Assembly (NCBI GenBank): GCA_000349905.1
Contig: KB722739.1
Span: 493,593 to 557,592, forward strand
Source: Volvariella volvacea V23
Taxonomy: Eukaryota > Basidiomycota > Agaricomycetes > Agaricales > Pluteaceae
Direction: 5' to 3'
DNA length: 64,000 nucleotides
The translations under genes and the position numbers were made by a program. The notes beneath the pieces were generated by a model. It was not told the DNA's origin. It saw only the letters and a list, made by a program, of their open reading frames with translations, and ran no database searches. Shown in pieces: positions 50,260 to 60,229 of this stretch (the stretch's first letter is position 1; each line of letters begins with the position of its first letter).

Positions 50260-50963
50260 ATAAGCACACCACGCCAGACTAGAGACTAGCAATGTTGCAA
50301 CAACTACTATACATCCATTGAATCAGATGAGTTGAAAGGAGTTGCAGCCAGTCAGGAGCTAAAGGTGGTGCGAACAGAGGATGGGTGTCACTGGATAGAA
50401 CAGTCACCTGTTATGGTTTTCTGAAGAACGATTTAGAACGTAATCGGAACCTGCTTCTCAAGAGAGGAATCGAGGCCTATGTGGTCAATCTGTGTAGTCG
50501 CCGTGTGCGGACAAGAGATGGCTATAGGATCAGCACGCTGAAGACACACTTGGTCACAACGTGACACCCTCGGGTGCGTCGTGGTAATTCCTTGCAACAC
50601 CGCGCACTGGACTTTGGCATACTCTTGACGCTTGCACCCACCAAATCTCGAACAGAGGATACGACTCGCATAAGTGCGTGTATCAGTCTAACTGGCAGGA
50701 GCACTCAAGATTATGATGCGGCCTGGAAAACGAGACGTCGTGGCGTTTGACAAAAAATTATGACAGGGAAGTGGAACGCGCATCATAACGAAAGCCCAAT
50801 ATTAGCACTAAAGAACGACATCGGCGACAAAGGGGAAGCGTCGAAATAAATCATTTCTTCTTTACATGAGCGTCCCGACAGGCTATACATGAGACATGAT
50901 GACAAGTCTCTACAGTGCTTGTATATAATAACAGGCACGCAGTGGAGCGGTACTGCATTGGAT

Positions 50964-52083
50964 ATGCCTTCCCTTGCTATTCCAGACAATATCTCCTTCT
51001 GTTATGAGGATAGTGGATCCGTTCCCGAATCGAACTACACGACCTTGGTTTCATCCATGGCATGGGTTTCAATGGAGGTAGGCTTATCTCATGTGTGTTT
51101 ATGCACTTCTTATGTCTTCGTAGGGGTGTTCTTCGCCCCAGCGGCAAATTATGGCTTCCGTGTTGTGAGCTTGTATAGGAAGGATTACAAGCCACATTCA
51201 GCTTTTGGGGAGGCTGAGCTTGACCTGCTGAAAAGAGGTGTCGAGAGCCATCGCAAGCACCTCACACGGCAGGGAATGGAGCTCGCCTTATTCTCGGATC
51301 GCTTCATTCTGGAACGAGGTATTCCACCAGTCTCGCCCAGCGGGGAAGGTGGTATCGTACCGATTGGTTGGTCTCTGGGATCGGTCAACATACACGCTCT
51401 GTTGTCAAGCTTGGACACAATACCCAAAGAAACTGTGGACCGACTTGAAAAATACATTCAAACCGTCGTTGTGCACGGTAAGCTTTAATCAGATGCTGCC
51501 AACAGTTTTCTGACATGGGACAAAGATGTTAGTGCTATCGGATTGGGATTCAATCCCCCAGAATACAACATCGACCTCTGGTTTACCTCAGACCCCAAGG
51601 AGCGTCTCTGGCTCTTCAAGGACTGGGAAGTAGCATATTACAAGCATTCTGATGCCCATTCTGGCAAGAAGGAAACAATCGAATTCAACATCGCGAGAAA
51701 AGAAAAACTACCATCGCTCCACGACATCTCCAACGAAGAACTCAAGGCACTCATCTCCTGGGAAGTATTCAGCGGATCCGACACAACGACTCTCTTCATC
51801 GATAAGGATCTCTAGAGAGGAAACAAAGCGGGAGTTATTTAACAAGGACCTCGCTACCTATCTCCCAAACCTACGAGTTCGTTACATCACCGGCGCTGAA
51901 ATCCCGGGTGTCTTGATCTGGGTTGTCTGGCAGTTGCAGACGGTCATTGACGACCCAAGCACGTTTAAAGGAGAGAGGGCACAAGACGTGAAGATTTTGC
52001 GCACCCCAAGCGGTAACCGCTTCTTCTTTTGGGATGATCCTGAAGAGGCTCTTGTTCAGTATCGCCGTTGTCTTGTAGAATAG
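50964..52083 (+). CDS. alpha/beta hydrolase with a one-base frameshift
   Basis: Agaricomycete alpha/beta hydrolase-fold protein in four exons (50964-51077, 51124-51477, 51526-51764, 51820-52083). It starts MPSLAIPDNISFCYEDSG. The oxyanion-loop phrase IHGMGFNGG is readable only if one base is added in the TTT at 51049-51051. After the 46-nt intron come VFFAPAANYGFRVVSLYRKDY, the nucleophile elbow GWSLGSV and, near the C-terminus, YITGAEIPGVLIW and FFWDDPEEALVQYRR. The substrate is unknown. If the first intron is retained, the frame stays open but the HG motif is lost. The cause could be a sequencing error or a real mutation. It is the only plus-strand gene in the F-box array. Confidence 0.75.
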
Positions 52084-52265
52084 ATGTGCTCAACATTTCT
52101 GTAATACTAATAGCCACAACCTGGTGGTATGGTGATGACACGTAGGCGATGGTCATTCCGACGGAACCACAGAGTGGGTGGTGCTCTACCCTTCCCGTCC
52201 TGTCTTACTGCCACCACATCCTCTCCCTCATAGAGCTCCAACCTCAAAAGGAGTCATGGAGATTG

Positions 52266-52600
52266 CGTGAGTCCACAATGCCGAGTGTTCAAGCTCTATG
52301 CCCCTCCACTCTGCGCATAACTGAGTGGCTGCAACCCACTGATATATCGCATCCGCCGATCTACAATATCCCCTAGCTGATTGAGGTTCATTAGTGATGG
52401 TGTGATTAACGACATGTTGCAGGCTTTTGCCAATGAGTTCAGGCGGGATGGTGTTGGGAGACATTAACGCATTTCTACGTCATCGGAGATCAGATCGTTT
52501 GACCTCCAGAGCAAGGATTTATCGAGTTCCGCGATTTGGGCGTCAATTTCTGCAATTTGAGTGTTCAAGCTATAAGGCGACACGGTGGGGTATGTTCAAG
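52266..52600 (-). pseudogene. F-box N-terminal fragment
   Basis: Read on the minus strand: a coiled-coil start (NTQIAEIDAQIAELDKSL), a frame change, RRNALMSPNTIPPELIGKSL (F-box) and TQLCAEWRGIELEHSALWT. Similarity to the intact paralogue then stops. A truncated duplicate lying between the hydrolase and the next F-box unit. Confidence 0.65.
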
Positions 52601-52822
52601 TTTGACAAGTAGGCCAAAACGCGCGTCGTTACATTGTTGAAGCCAATAAGCGTGATAAGATGAAATTCCCATTCAGAAAGTCATACGTACTACCAATCAT
52701 GGACTTCGTATTTCTTCAGAACTACACTATCCAATGTTATTTGAGCAACTATGGTTTTCAAACTCGCTTGACAAAACGAGGGACTAAGATAAACAATACG
52801 CGGAAAGGCTTAATTCTTATGG

Positions 52823-54816
52823 TCAACCTTCAACAGGTCCATTCTGCTCTTCTATTGTAACATTAGTTACAACTTGCAACAACTCGCTCAAATTCTCCCT
52901 CGCCTTAGCGCAAGCAACCCCTAATATGAGATGTTGTAAGCCCATCCCCCGCTCCTTCCTCTCCCTCAGCCAGCCTAAAAATGATTCAAACCACGCCACA
53001 TTTACAGGATATGTTCTCGAGTCTATGTCATCCAGGATGAGGGTCTATAAACCTGGAAACGATAGCATGCGCGACTCGCGACACCGTTTACAGTCGCAAA
53101 ATGGTCTGTCGGGTCTTTGTTTGGCGCGTTGGTTGCATGCTCGGTTGTCCGCATTGAAGAATGACAACAAAGAAGTAAACCCATGAGCATTGCGTGCCCG
53201 GATGGTGGTAATATGTCGGTGATTCTGAAGATGGTAATAAATAGTGCGGATATTACTATCCCTCTGACCACGGACATCAACTGAGCGAATTCCGGTATTT
53301 GTAGTCTGCGAGCCGAAGAATGTGATCGATATAATCCAGGAAACCCTCGGAATCAGTTAACCCGAGGAGGTGAAATACCATAAGGTCCGTTCCCGCAGAA
53401 TCTTCTGCCCTGATGGTTTGCTTATCGTCGCAGTGGGTGAGGGTAAAATGATGGGGTAGAGAACCAGTACGAGCACAGAATGGTTCAAGGAGTCGTGCCA
53501 GTGCCAAAAAGGTGGTGTCCCAATCTCCAAAGCTACGATGAGTGATGATGGCCTCAACGTCTATCCGTGATATAGAGGGGAATGTTAGGTGATCGAGCAC
53601 GGACCAGTCTCCACAAGAGACTTCCAAGTGTCGCAAGTCAGATAGCTCGACCGATACAGGTTCAAATGTCCCGTCGACTTCCCAGTCTGGATTCAGAATT
53701 GACAATCGACGGACATTGAGGCAGCAATCTAGCAATCGTGTCTGATCACTAGTGGGAACAGAAACAAACACGACATCGGTGACGGATGGCAAATCGGGAG
53801 GAAAGAGGCCGACCCACTGACTCCAAATGCACCGATCTATTCGCAGTTGACGAAGCCTCGGAAAGATGTTTGTGCTGACGGGAGGGAGACTACCGCCGAA
53901 AAAACCGTCGCCACCCCATCTATGGGAACACCTCAAAACCTCTAGCTGAGGGGCTGTTTGACGGAGTATTTGCAAATTAGGTAGTGTATATACACTTGAA
54001 TTATTTTTAAGATTGATATTCTTTACACTTGCATCTGTATAATAAAATCTTTATGGAATTAAAGAAATATGTTACTAGATCACATAAAATCAAAAATGAA
54101 AAAGTGTCAGGAATATTCCTCAGAGAACCGGCTTTCTTACCGAGACAGTCCAGCCGCAAGACAAGTGAACGAACTCTGTACATGTTGTCCACCACAAGTT
54201 GAAGCATCTCCTTGTATTCGTCATCCTGTTTATCGTCGTCTTCATCCCCGTAATAGTAGGACCAGGTATTGATATCTTCATCCCTGTAATAGTAGAACTG
54301 GGTATCGATGTCTAGAGGTTGGTCTCTGGAGCGCTTTAGGAAGGTTTTGAACAACTCTAGATGCGAAGTCCAGATATTCGTCCACAGCGCTGGACAAGCT
54401 AATGCAATTCCCCTCCAATAGGCGCAGAACTGTGTCACTGGAATCCAGGAAAAGATCCGGAGTACGTCAAGGGTTTCAGCGTCCTCATTATTTAGAAAGG
54501 TTTCGTATTGCTCCATAGCGGCAGCTGTGGTGTCTTCAACAACGATTTTCATGATATTTGTGACTAGTTCTGGCGGAAGCTTCAGAAGTGGAGTTAGTGA
54601 ATTTCGTTGTCTTCGGAGTGCGGCCAACTGTTGTTCCAACGAGGCTATCTTCGCATCGAGGTGAGATATTTGAGATGCAACCACGGAGGACAGCATTCGG
54701 AGTAGAAATGAGTATTGAAGAACACTAAGGAGGTTGTAGCGTAGACGAAGGTTGAAGCTTTGAAGAGCGTGTTGGCCTTGTGTTGGTCCAACGCCTTGGT
54801 TACCGTGTGAATCCAA
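52823..54816 (-). pseudogene. F-box/LRR-like paralogue, frameshifted near the end
   Basis: The start at 54816 gives a coiled coil (QISHLDAKIASLEQQLAALR), the F-box LLKLPPELVTNIMKIVVED and TQFCAYWRGIALACPALWT. An intron after LVLRLDCL rejoins at LPNLQILRQTAPQLEVL. The LRR-like part runs to LADYKY near 53320. There the family sequence shifts frame (TNTGIRSVDVRG), continues with the Cys cluster CDCKRCRESR, meets TAG at 53047-53045 where paralogues have CAG/Gln (PGL-TLILDD), and ends LSELLQVVTNVTIE near 52855. A shortened protein ending at 53277 may still be made. F-box proteins recruit targets to SCF ubiquitin ligases; targets of this family are unknown. Confidence 0.7.
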
Positions 54817-55228
54817 TCTTCGGTGATTTCCTGCTAACCGTTAATACTACTCTAATACATCAGCGTTCGGTAGAACAGTGTAAGAAATGAGCTTGTTTTT
54901 GGTGTCTCAAAAGCAGTGATCCACATTTTGAGTGCAGCTGTGGTCTGGCTCCAAGGATGGCACGCATATGAGTGGGCATCTGGGTGGTAGGATTCCCCGG
55001 ACCGCACAAACCTTGTGTCCATTTGGGTTTTAGGCGATTCCATCCCATTTTGGTTGATGCTTGGTGAATCTACGAGTCGATGAAATTTTATCGTATAGTT
55101 GGAATTATGACGCTACGAGCAGATGTATTATTATATTGTCCTTCACAGCTAATCAGAGCACCCTGCTGCTCCACAGTGGTGTCACTTTCGAAGCTTAGAC
55201 AATAGGGCAACCATCCCTGGCGATATCA
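54817..55228. other. spacer between F-box units
   Basis: No supported gene. It presumably holds the promoter of the unit ending at 54816. Confidence 0.4.
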
Positions 55229-57034
55229 TCAGACCATGGTAAGGTGGAAGATGGCTCTTGTGATAGCCTGCCCAATTCTCAATGCCAGATTGTCCGACTC
55301 TTCCTGCATTTGCTGAGGGAACCTATACCATAGCTCGAGATGTTCCAGCCCTGATTCCTTTCGCTTTCTATCCATTAACCATGTTGAGAGCATATCTAAC
55401 CCCCTAATCATGGTGCCACTAAAGATGGCCTCTTCAAAGAACTCATCTTTTCGGATATCCAATATGAGAGTTCGCAAACCAAGGAGAGTTGAAGCGCGTT
55501 TGGTGTAGCAGGGCTTGCACCCACACCACTGGTTTGTCGCTCCGGGCGTCTGCGACGAGGAGGGTAGACTATGGGTATCGGGAAAAGATAGCAAACATCG
55601 AAGCCAGAATAATGTCCCGATCCTGATAGAGGACACGGCTGAAGCATGAGGGTGATGATGAAGCGCCGAAAAAAGGCCTTGGCTGCCGACAGAGGAACCA
55701 ATGTCTATGAGTCCAATACCAATGCTCGCACTTTGCGCGAAATCAAAAACACTTGTGAAAAAGAGGGGGAATTCATCGTCATTGGGTCGGTCATCCACCC
55801 CGATAGAGAAAACGGCGAGGTCTTCATCCATATCACTCTGCGCATTAACAGTTATTCTATATTCGCCGTAGTAAATTCTGAGGATGAGATGGTGTAGTCG
55901 AGGGGTTGTAGCATGAATTGGGCGAATGAATCGACCTAGAGCCTGCGCGAAGTACGTAAAAATGTTGGCAAGTTCAGAGTCGTCGGGATATCTGCTGCCA
56001 ATAATGTCCATGAAGGATAATGATGGACATGTGACATAGTTGAAAGGGCACCATTGGGCATTGTCTAACTTCAAGTATTTGAGGTTTGGGAGCATAACTG
56101 ATTTGGTGATTGGCTCGTCCGATTCCCAACTAAATTTTATTGATAGCCTCTCAACCGCCGAGCAACGGCTAAGCAATTTCAGTTGGTCACTGGAATCAAG
56201 GTCCTCCAAGTCGACATCGGTGACAGTAGGTAAGTGGGTTGGGAGAATAAAGGCGCAGTCGTGGTTTGAGCAATTGTCCAATCGCAACCGACGAAGCTTT
56301 GGCATAACAACCGGGGAAACTTGATATAAAACAGAGCGGAGAGAATCAGGTAAGGGTTCAAAAAGCTTGAGCACCTCTAATCGAGGGGCGGGAACGTTCT
56401 GCAGCCAAAGGAGTTTTTCATTGGCGGGAGTATGGCCGTTGTCAAGACGCAACGAGTGAATCCTGTGCATATTGGACACGATAAGACGTAGCATCTCTTC
56501 AAACTCTATATCCTTGGTCCAACCACTTCGTGCATGAACATACAGCACCTGATCTTTGGAGCGTTTGAAGAAGACCTTGAACCATCCCAGATTCGTCGTG
56601 CAGACACTGGTCCACAATGCCGACTGATTTAATGCTATACTCCTCCAATTCATGCAAAACTGAGTGACGGTAGTCCAGTGATAGATTGAAGGGGACGCCG
56701 TATTGTTGTACCACGTATCGCCAAGGAAGCGCTTGTCACCATTTACAACGTCATCGACAACATGCTGTATCACTTCGCCGACGATCTCTGGTGGGAGTGA
56801 ATTGAGGGGCATCAACGCATTTCTGCGCCGTCGAAGTGCTGCAAGTTTGAGCTCTAAGGCATAGATCTCTGTGTCGATTTCTGCGATCTGAGTCTCGATG
56901 TGACAAAGATGGGGTGTGTTCAAGTTTGTGTTGCGCAAATAAGGGCTAGGACGCGTGACTCTCCTTTGTGCAAAAACTAAATCAACATTGCAATCGCCAA
57001 GGGTACAAGATCTTCGCAGAAAATTCTGGGACAA
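55229..57034 (-). CDS. F-box/LRR-like protein, intact
   Basis: One uninterrupted 601-residue frame. A coiled coil at about 45-72 (ETQIAEIDTEIYALELKL) leads into an F-box from about 77 (LNSLPPEIVGEVIQHVVDD) and the TVTQFCMNWRSIALNQSALWT segment. LRR-like repeats follow (RLEVLKLFEPLPDSLRSV, LPNLKYLKLDN). A Cys cluster (CGCKPC) lies near 515, and the C-terminal LEHLELWYRFP and DNLALRIGQAITRAIF close it. The likely role is substrate receptor of an SCF ubiquitin ligase, by family resemblance. It is the only member of the array without breaks. The true start could be a later in-frame Met or a short upstream exon, because the first 40 residues are not shared with its neighbours. Confidence 0.8.
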   Translation of the reverse strand: MSQNFLRRSCTLGDCNVDLVFAQRRVTRPSPYLRNTNLNTPHLCHIETQIAEIDTEIYALELKLAALRRRRNALMPLNSLPPEIVGEVIQHVVDDVVNGDKRFLGDTWYNNTASPSIYHWTTVTQFCMNWRSIALNQSALWTSVCTTNLGWFKVFFKRSKDQVLYVHARSGWTKDIEFEEMLRLIVSNMHRIHSLRLDNGHTPANEKLLWLQNVPAPRLEVLKLFEPLPDSLRSVLYQVSPVVMPKLRRLRLDNCSNHDCAFILPTHLPTVTDVDLEDLDSSDQLKLLSRCSAVERLSIKFSWESDEPITKSVMLPNLKYLKLDNAQWCPFNYVTCPSLSFMDIIGSRYPDDSELANIFTYFAQALGRFIRPIHATTPRLHHLILRIYYGEYRITVNAQSDMDEDLAVFSIGVDDRPNDDEFPLFFTSVFDFAQSASIGIGLIDIGSSVGSQGLFSALHHHPHASAVSSIRIGTLFWLRCLLSFPDTHSLPSSSQTPGATNQWCGCKPCYTKRASTLLGLRTLILDIRKDEFFEEAIFSGTMIRGLDMLSTWLMDRKRKESGLEHLELWYRFPQQMQEESDNLALRIGQAITRAIFHLTMV

Positions 57035-57310
57035 AGGGCACTGGATGGAGGTAGGAATGGACAGAATTCAGAATCACCACGTTAGAGGGTTACAGTACAT
57101 AACTACGAAATGAAACAGGCATCCACACGACTAATCAGGCTATTTTCAAAGGATTTTTGGACCCTAAAAAGCAAGTTTTCCAAAATAAGCGCTATTCAAC
57201 CCAGCTCAAAACTATCTTTTGTATGTCCAACGCATCGATTTGGCCTCGGGAAGTATGATGGTATACTTGGCGACCTGACTCGACATCAAATACAGGTCAT
57301 TCGACTCCCT

Positions 57311-58771
57311 TTACATCTCCTGTGCGTGAAAGTAGCGGAGTTGGAGGTTTTCCAGCTCCAATCCTTTTTGGTTTCTATCCCCAAGCCACTCTAAGAGTAC
57401 CCCCAAACGTTCAATCGTAGGTCTAATCCAGTGGTCGAAGTTAAGAGTTCGAATATCCGGAATAAGAGTTTTCAAGCTAGGGTAATGAATGCCCGCATAT
57501 CGTGACAGTGCTTGCACCCACACCTTTCCTCTATCCTTCTTAAGTCCATATGAACGCTAGTAAGGTGACGATGAAGAGCTGAGAAGAAAGATCGAGAGCC
57601 ACTAGTACTGGAGTGCTTGATATCTAATGACTTGGCATCAATGCATGCAGTCCGAGCGAAATCTAAGGCAGCTGCAAAGAAGCGACGATACGGACCTTCA
57701 AGTTTGCCATTAATGGCTTTAATTTTAACCCTTGCTAGATATTCATTGGTTTCGCCCTTTATAGTAATATACAGCTGGCAGGGTAACTCTATTGTGTAGA
57801 GTTGTGTGGTTGTACTGGGAGTCAAGTGAGTGAATCGACCTTGAGCGCTCGTGAAATGTGTGAAGGAACTCGCAAGCTCGACATCCTTGGGATAATCGTG
57901 AACAGAGATCTCCATGAATGAGAGTGACGGGAGTTGCAAGTGACCTAACCAACTATTGAACTCGAGTTTCAAGTGCCCGAAGTTAGGTAGCATGACAGAG
58001 TCAGATGCCGATGGGGTATCGCCCCATTTCATCGATATTCGTTGAACGCGATTGCAACGGTTGAGAGATTCTATGCCATCAGGGCCAATCGATTCAAATT
58101 TGACTTCCATGACAGTGGGTAAGTAGAGTGGGAAGATGCAATCCTAGTCGGCTCTTCTAATTCTCTCCAATCTTAATTTGCGAAGCTTTGGCATGGTATT
58201 CGCAGAGATGGGAGAAGACAGAGAACGGACGGAATGGGGTACAGCTCCAAGATAGCTGAGAATCTCTAAGTGAGGAGTAGGGATATTCTGGTGCCAAAGA
58301 ATTCCTTTCTTGACCCATCCTGCGACGAGGCATGGGGAACGGGTCCTATGCATGTTGTGAACGACAAGGTGGAGCATTTCGTCATACTCTGCGTCTCCAA
58401 TTTTGCGCATCCTCGATAAGTGAACACGCAATAGCTGATTCTTTGAGCGTGTCAAGAATGCCTTGAACCAGCTCATATTCCTACTGTCGATCTAAACCCA
58501 TAGTGGCGAATGCTCCAATGCTATGTTCCTCCAATATATATAGAACTGAGTTGCTGTAATCCACGTATACCACTCCTCTAGATAATAATCGCAGGATATG
58601 TTGCAGCACCTTGCTAATGAGTTCTGGAAGGAGTTTGTTGAGGGGTATCAACGCATTCCTGTGCCATAGCAGTCCTGCACGTTTGAGCTCTAGGGAGAGG
58701 ATTTCTGCATCGATTTCTGCGATATGAGCGTCGATCTCTGCAACCTGAGCCTCGACGTTGGGGATCGGCAT
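57311..58771 (-). pseudogene. F-box/LRR-like paralogue, multiply broken
   Basis: The start MPIPNVEAQVAEIDAHIAEI and F-box LNKLLPELISKVLQHI are followed by a frameshift before EEWYTWITATQFYIYWRNIA. A TAG follows SPLWV. MSWFKAFLTRSKNQ continues to RRAD, where another TAG (58146-58144) precedes DCIFPLYLPTVMEV. The frame then runs to the Cys cluster CGCKHCHDMR, shifts once more, and resumes at YPSLKTLIPDIR and LLEWLGDRNQKGLEL before a premature end. All parts are collinear with the intact gene next to it, so this is a decayed tandem duplicate. Confidence 0.8.
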
Positions 58772-58805
58772 GGTGGTGTGTTATAAGTTTGTGTGGTGTA
58801 AGCAA

Positions 58806-60229
58806 ACAGGCATCAACGTGTAATTGGGCATGTATGCGTGGGAAGCCATGTCACTTTTTCTGCTTCACTTAAGTCTAAAATTCCAGCTGGTGTGCACTTT
58901 GTAGCCCTGTGGTGTCAGTAATCCTCACATAGCATCAAGGTTTATTGAGCACTCTGTTGGTACCAATAATGTTGAACGTCGAAGTCGGGTGATCGCCGAT
59001 GGCTAGGTGGTACAATATAGCATCCAGGCGCTTTGGCGGCCATATGATCGTTTCTGAGATCTGGATGGCAGAGGTGTTCAACGTAGACTCGGAGGGTACT
59101 CAATAAATAGTGGGCCAAGAGCCGGCAGTATGTAATTTCTGATCGTCAAGGTGTGATGATTAAGTCACTACCGACGAGAAGTTTGTGTACAGTAATTCAG
59201 AGGGGGGAGTCTTTGCAGAGTCGATCCCCCAGTAAGTCTCAACGCTATAAGAATTGAACTGAATGCCGTTGTTTCATTGCGATATCAGCCGCGTGTTCCC
59301 CTTTTGCTAGTAGGCCACCTCCGAGCACATGAAAACAAGATGCTATGTATAGCTAGAGCAAATGCTATCACCGCAAAGCATGCAATGATTGTCCTAGTTG
59401 TATGCTTTATCTCCCGTCGTGGAAAGGTTATGGCGACATATCGCCAGTGAGTAGCCTCATCCAACATGTTCGTGTGCTACGAGTCAAGCTAAAAATAACA
59501 TAACGCATTCAACCGCTTTGTGTCCGACTTCCAGAATGCCAGCTAACACTCGTCGGACCACCATTTCCAATTTCATTTTCAGTATAATCATTGCCCTTCA
59601 ATTGACAACCTGCATCGTTACAAAGAGACGTAGTTTGTCTGATTAAGAAGTTGCCACTCACGGGCATCCATATGAGAGATAAGTCCTCCTTCTGTGCTCA
59701 AAGGTCTATTGAGAAGCTAGATTGCTGTCATGCCGGCTCCTTCCTCGGTCGGTGATGAACAGGTCCCGTTCTTCTCTCTTGACTATCAACACCCGCATGG
59801 TGCTTCCTTCGTTCGCCCGTTGGCAAGCCTCTACACTCTATTGCGTGCTATAGTGCGCATATCATTCTTTCTCCCTATGATCCGTTCCTTTCTCATTCCC
59901 GCCTTGTTAACTATTCTCCATGTTGTCTTTTTTTAGGACAGAACGCGCCAATCTAGACCCTCAATTGTGTCTTCCTTGTACAGATGATGTCAATGCGATT
60001 CTCATCCCCATTGGCTTCGGTCTTCTATCTTTGTTCTACTCGCCACAGATGGAGAATCGCTGGAAGTATCAACCATATGGGAGGATGGGAACGATGTTAT
60101 TTAAATCCATCGTCAATTAGAGACGTACGGATAGAGTGACAGTTAGTCCCTCCTTTTTGCTAGTCCTTCATCCGCAATCCCCTGCTTCACAAGAACCAGT
60201 GCCACGAATCACGATACGCCTAACTCTCG
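58806..60229. other. gene-free stretch upstream of the OPT gene
   Basis: No gene I can support. Two short frames with one hydrophobic segment each (59467-59285 minus; 59730-59936 plus) are unassigned. The last few hundred bases should hold the transporter promoter. Confidence 0.35.

Noticed and set aside
59285..60120. Short hydrophobic ORFs (59467-59285 minus, 59730-59936 and 59920-60120 plus)
   Set aside because: Each has a membrane-like segment, but I could not link them into a spliced gene or a known family.
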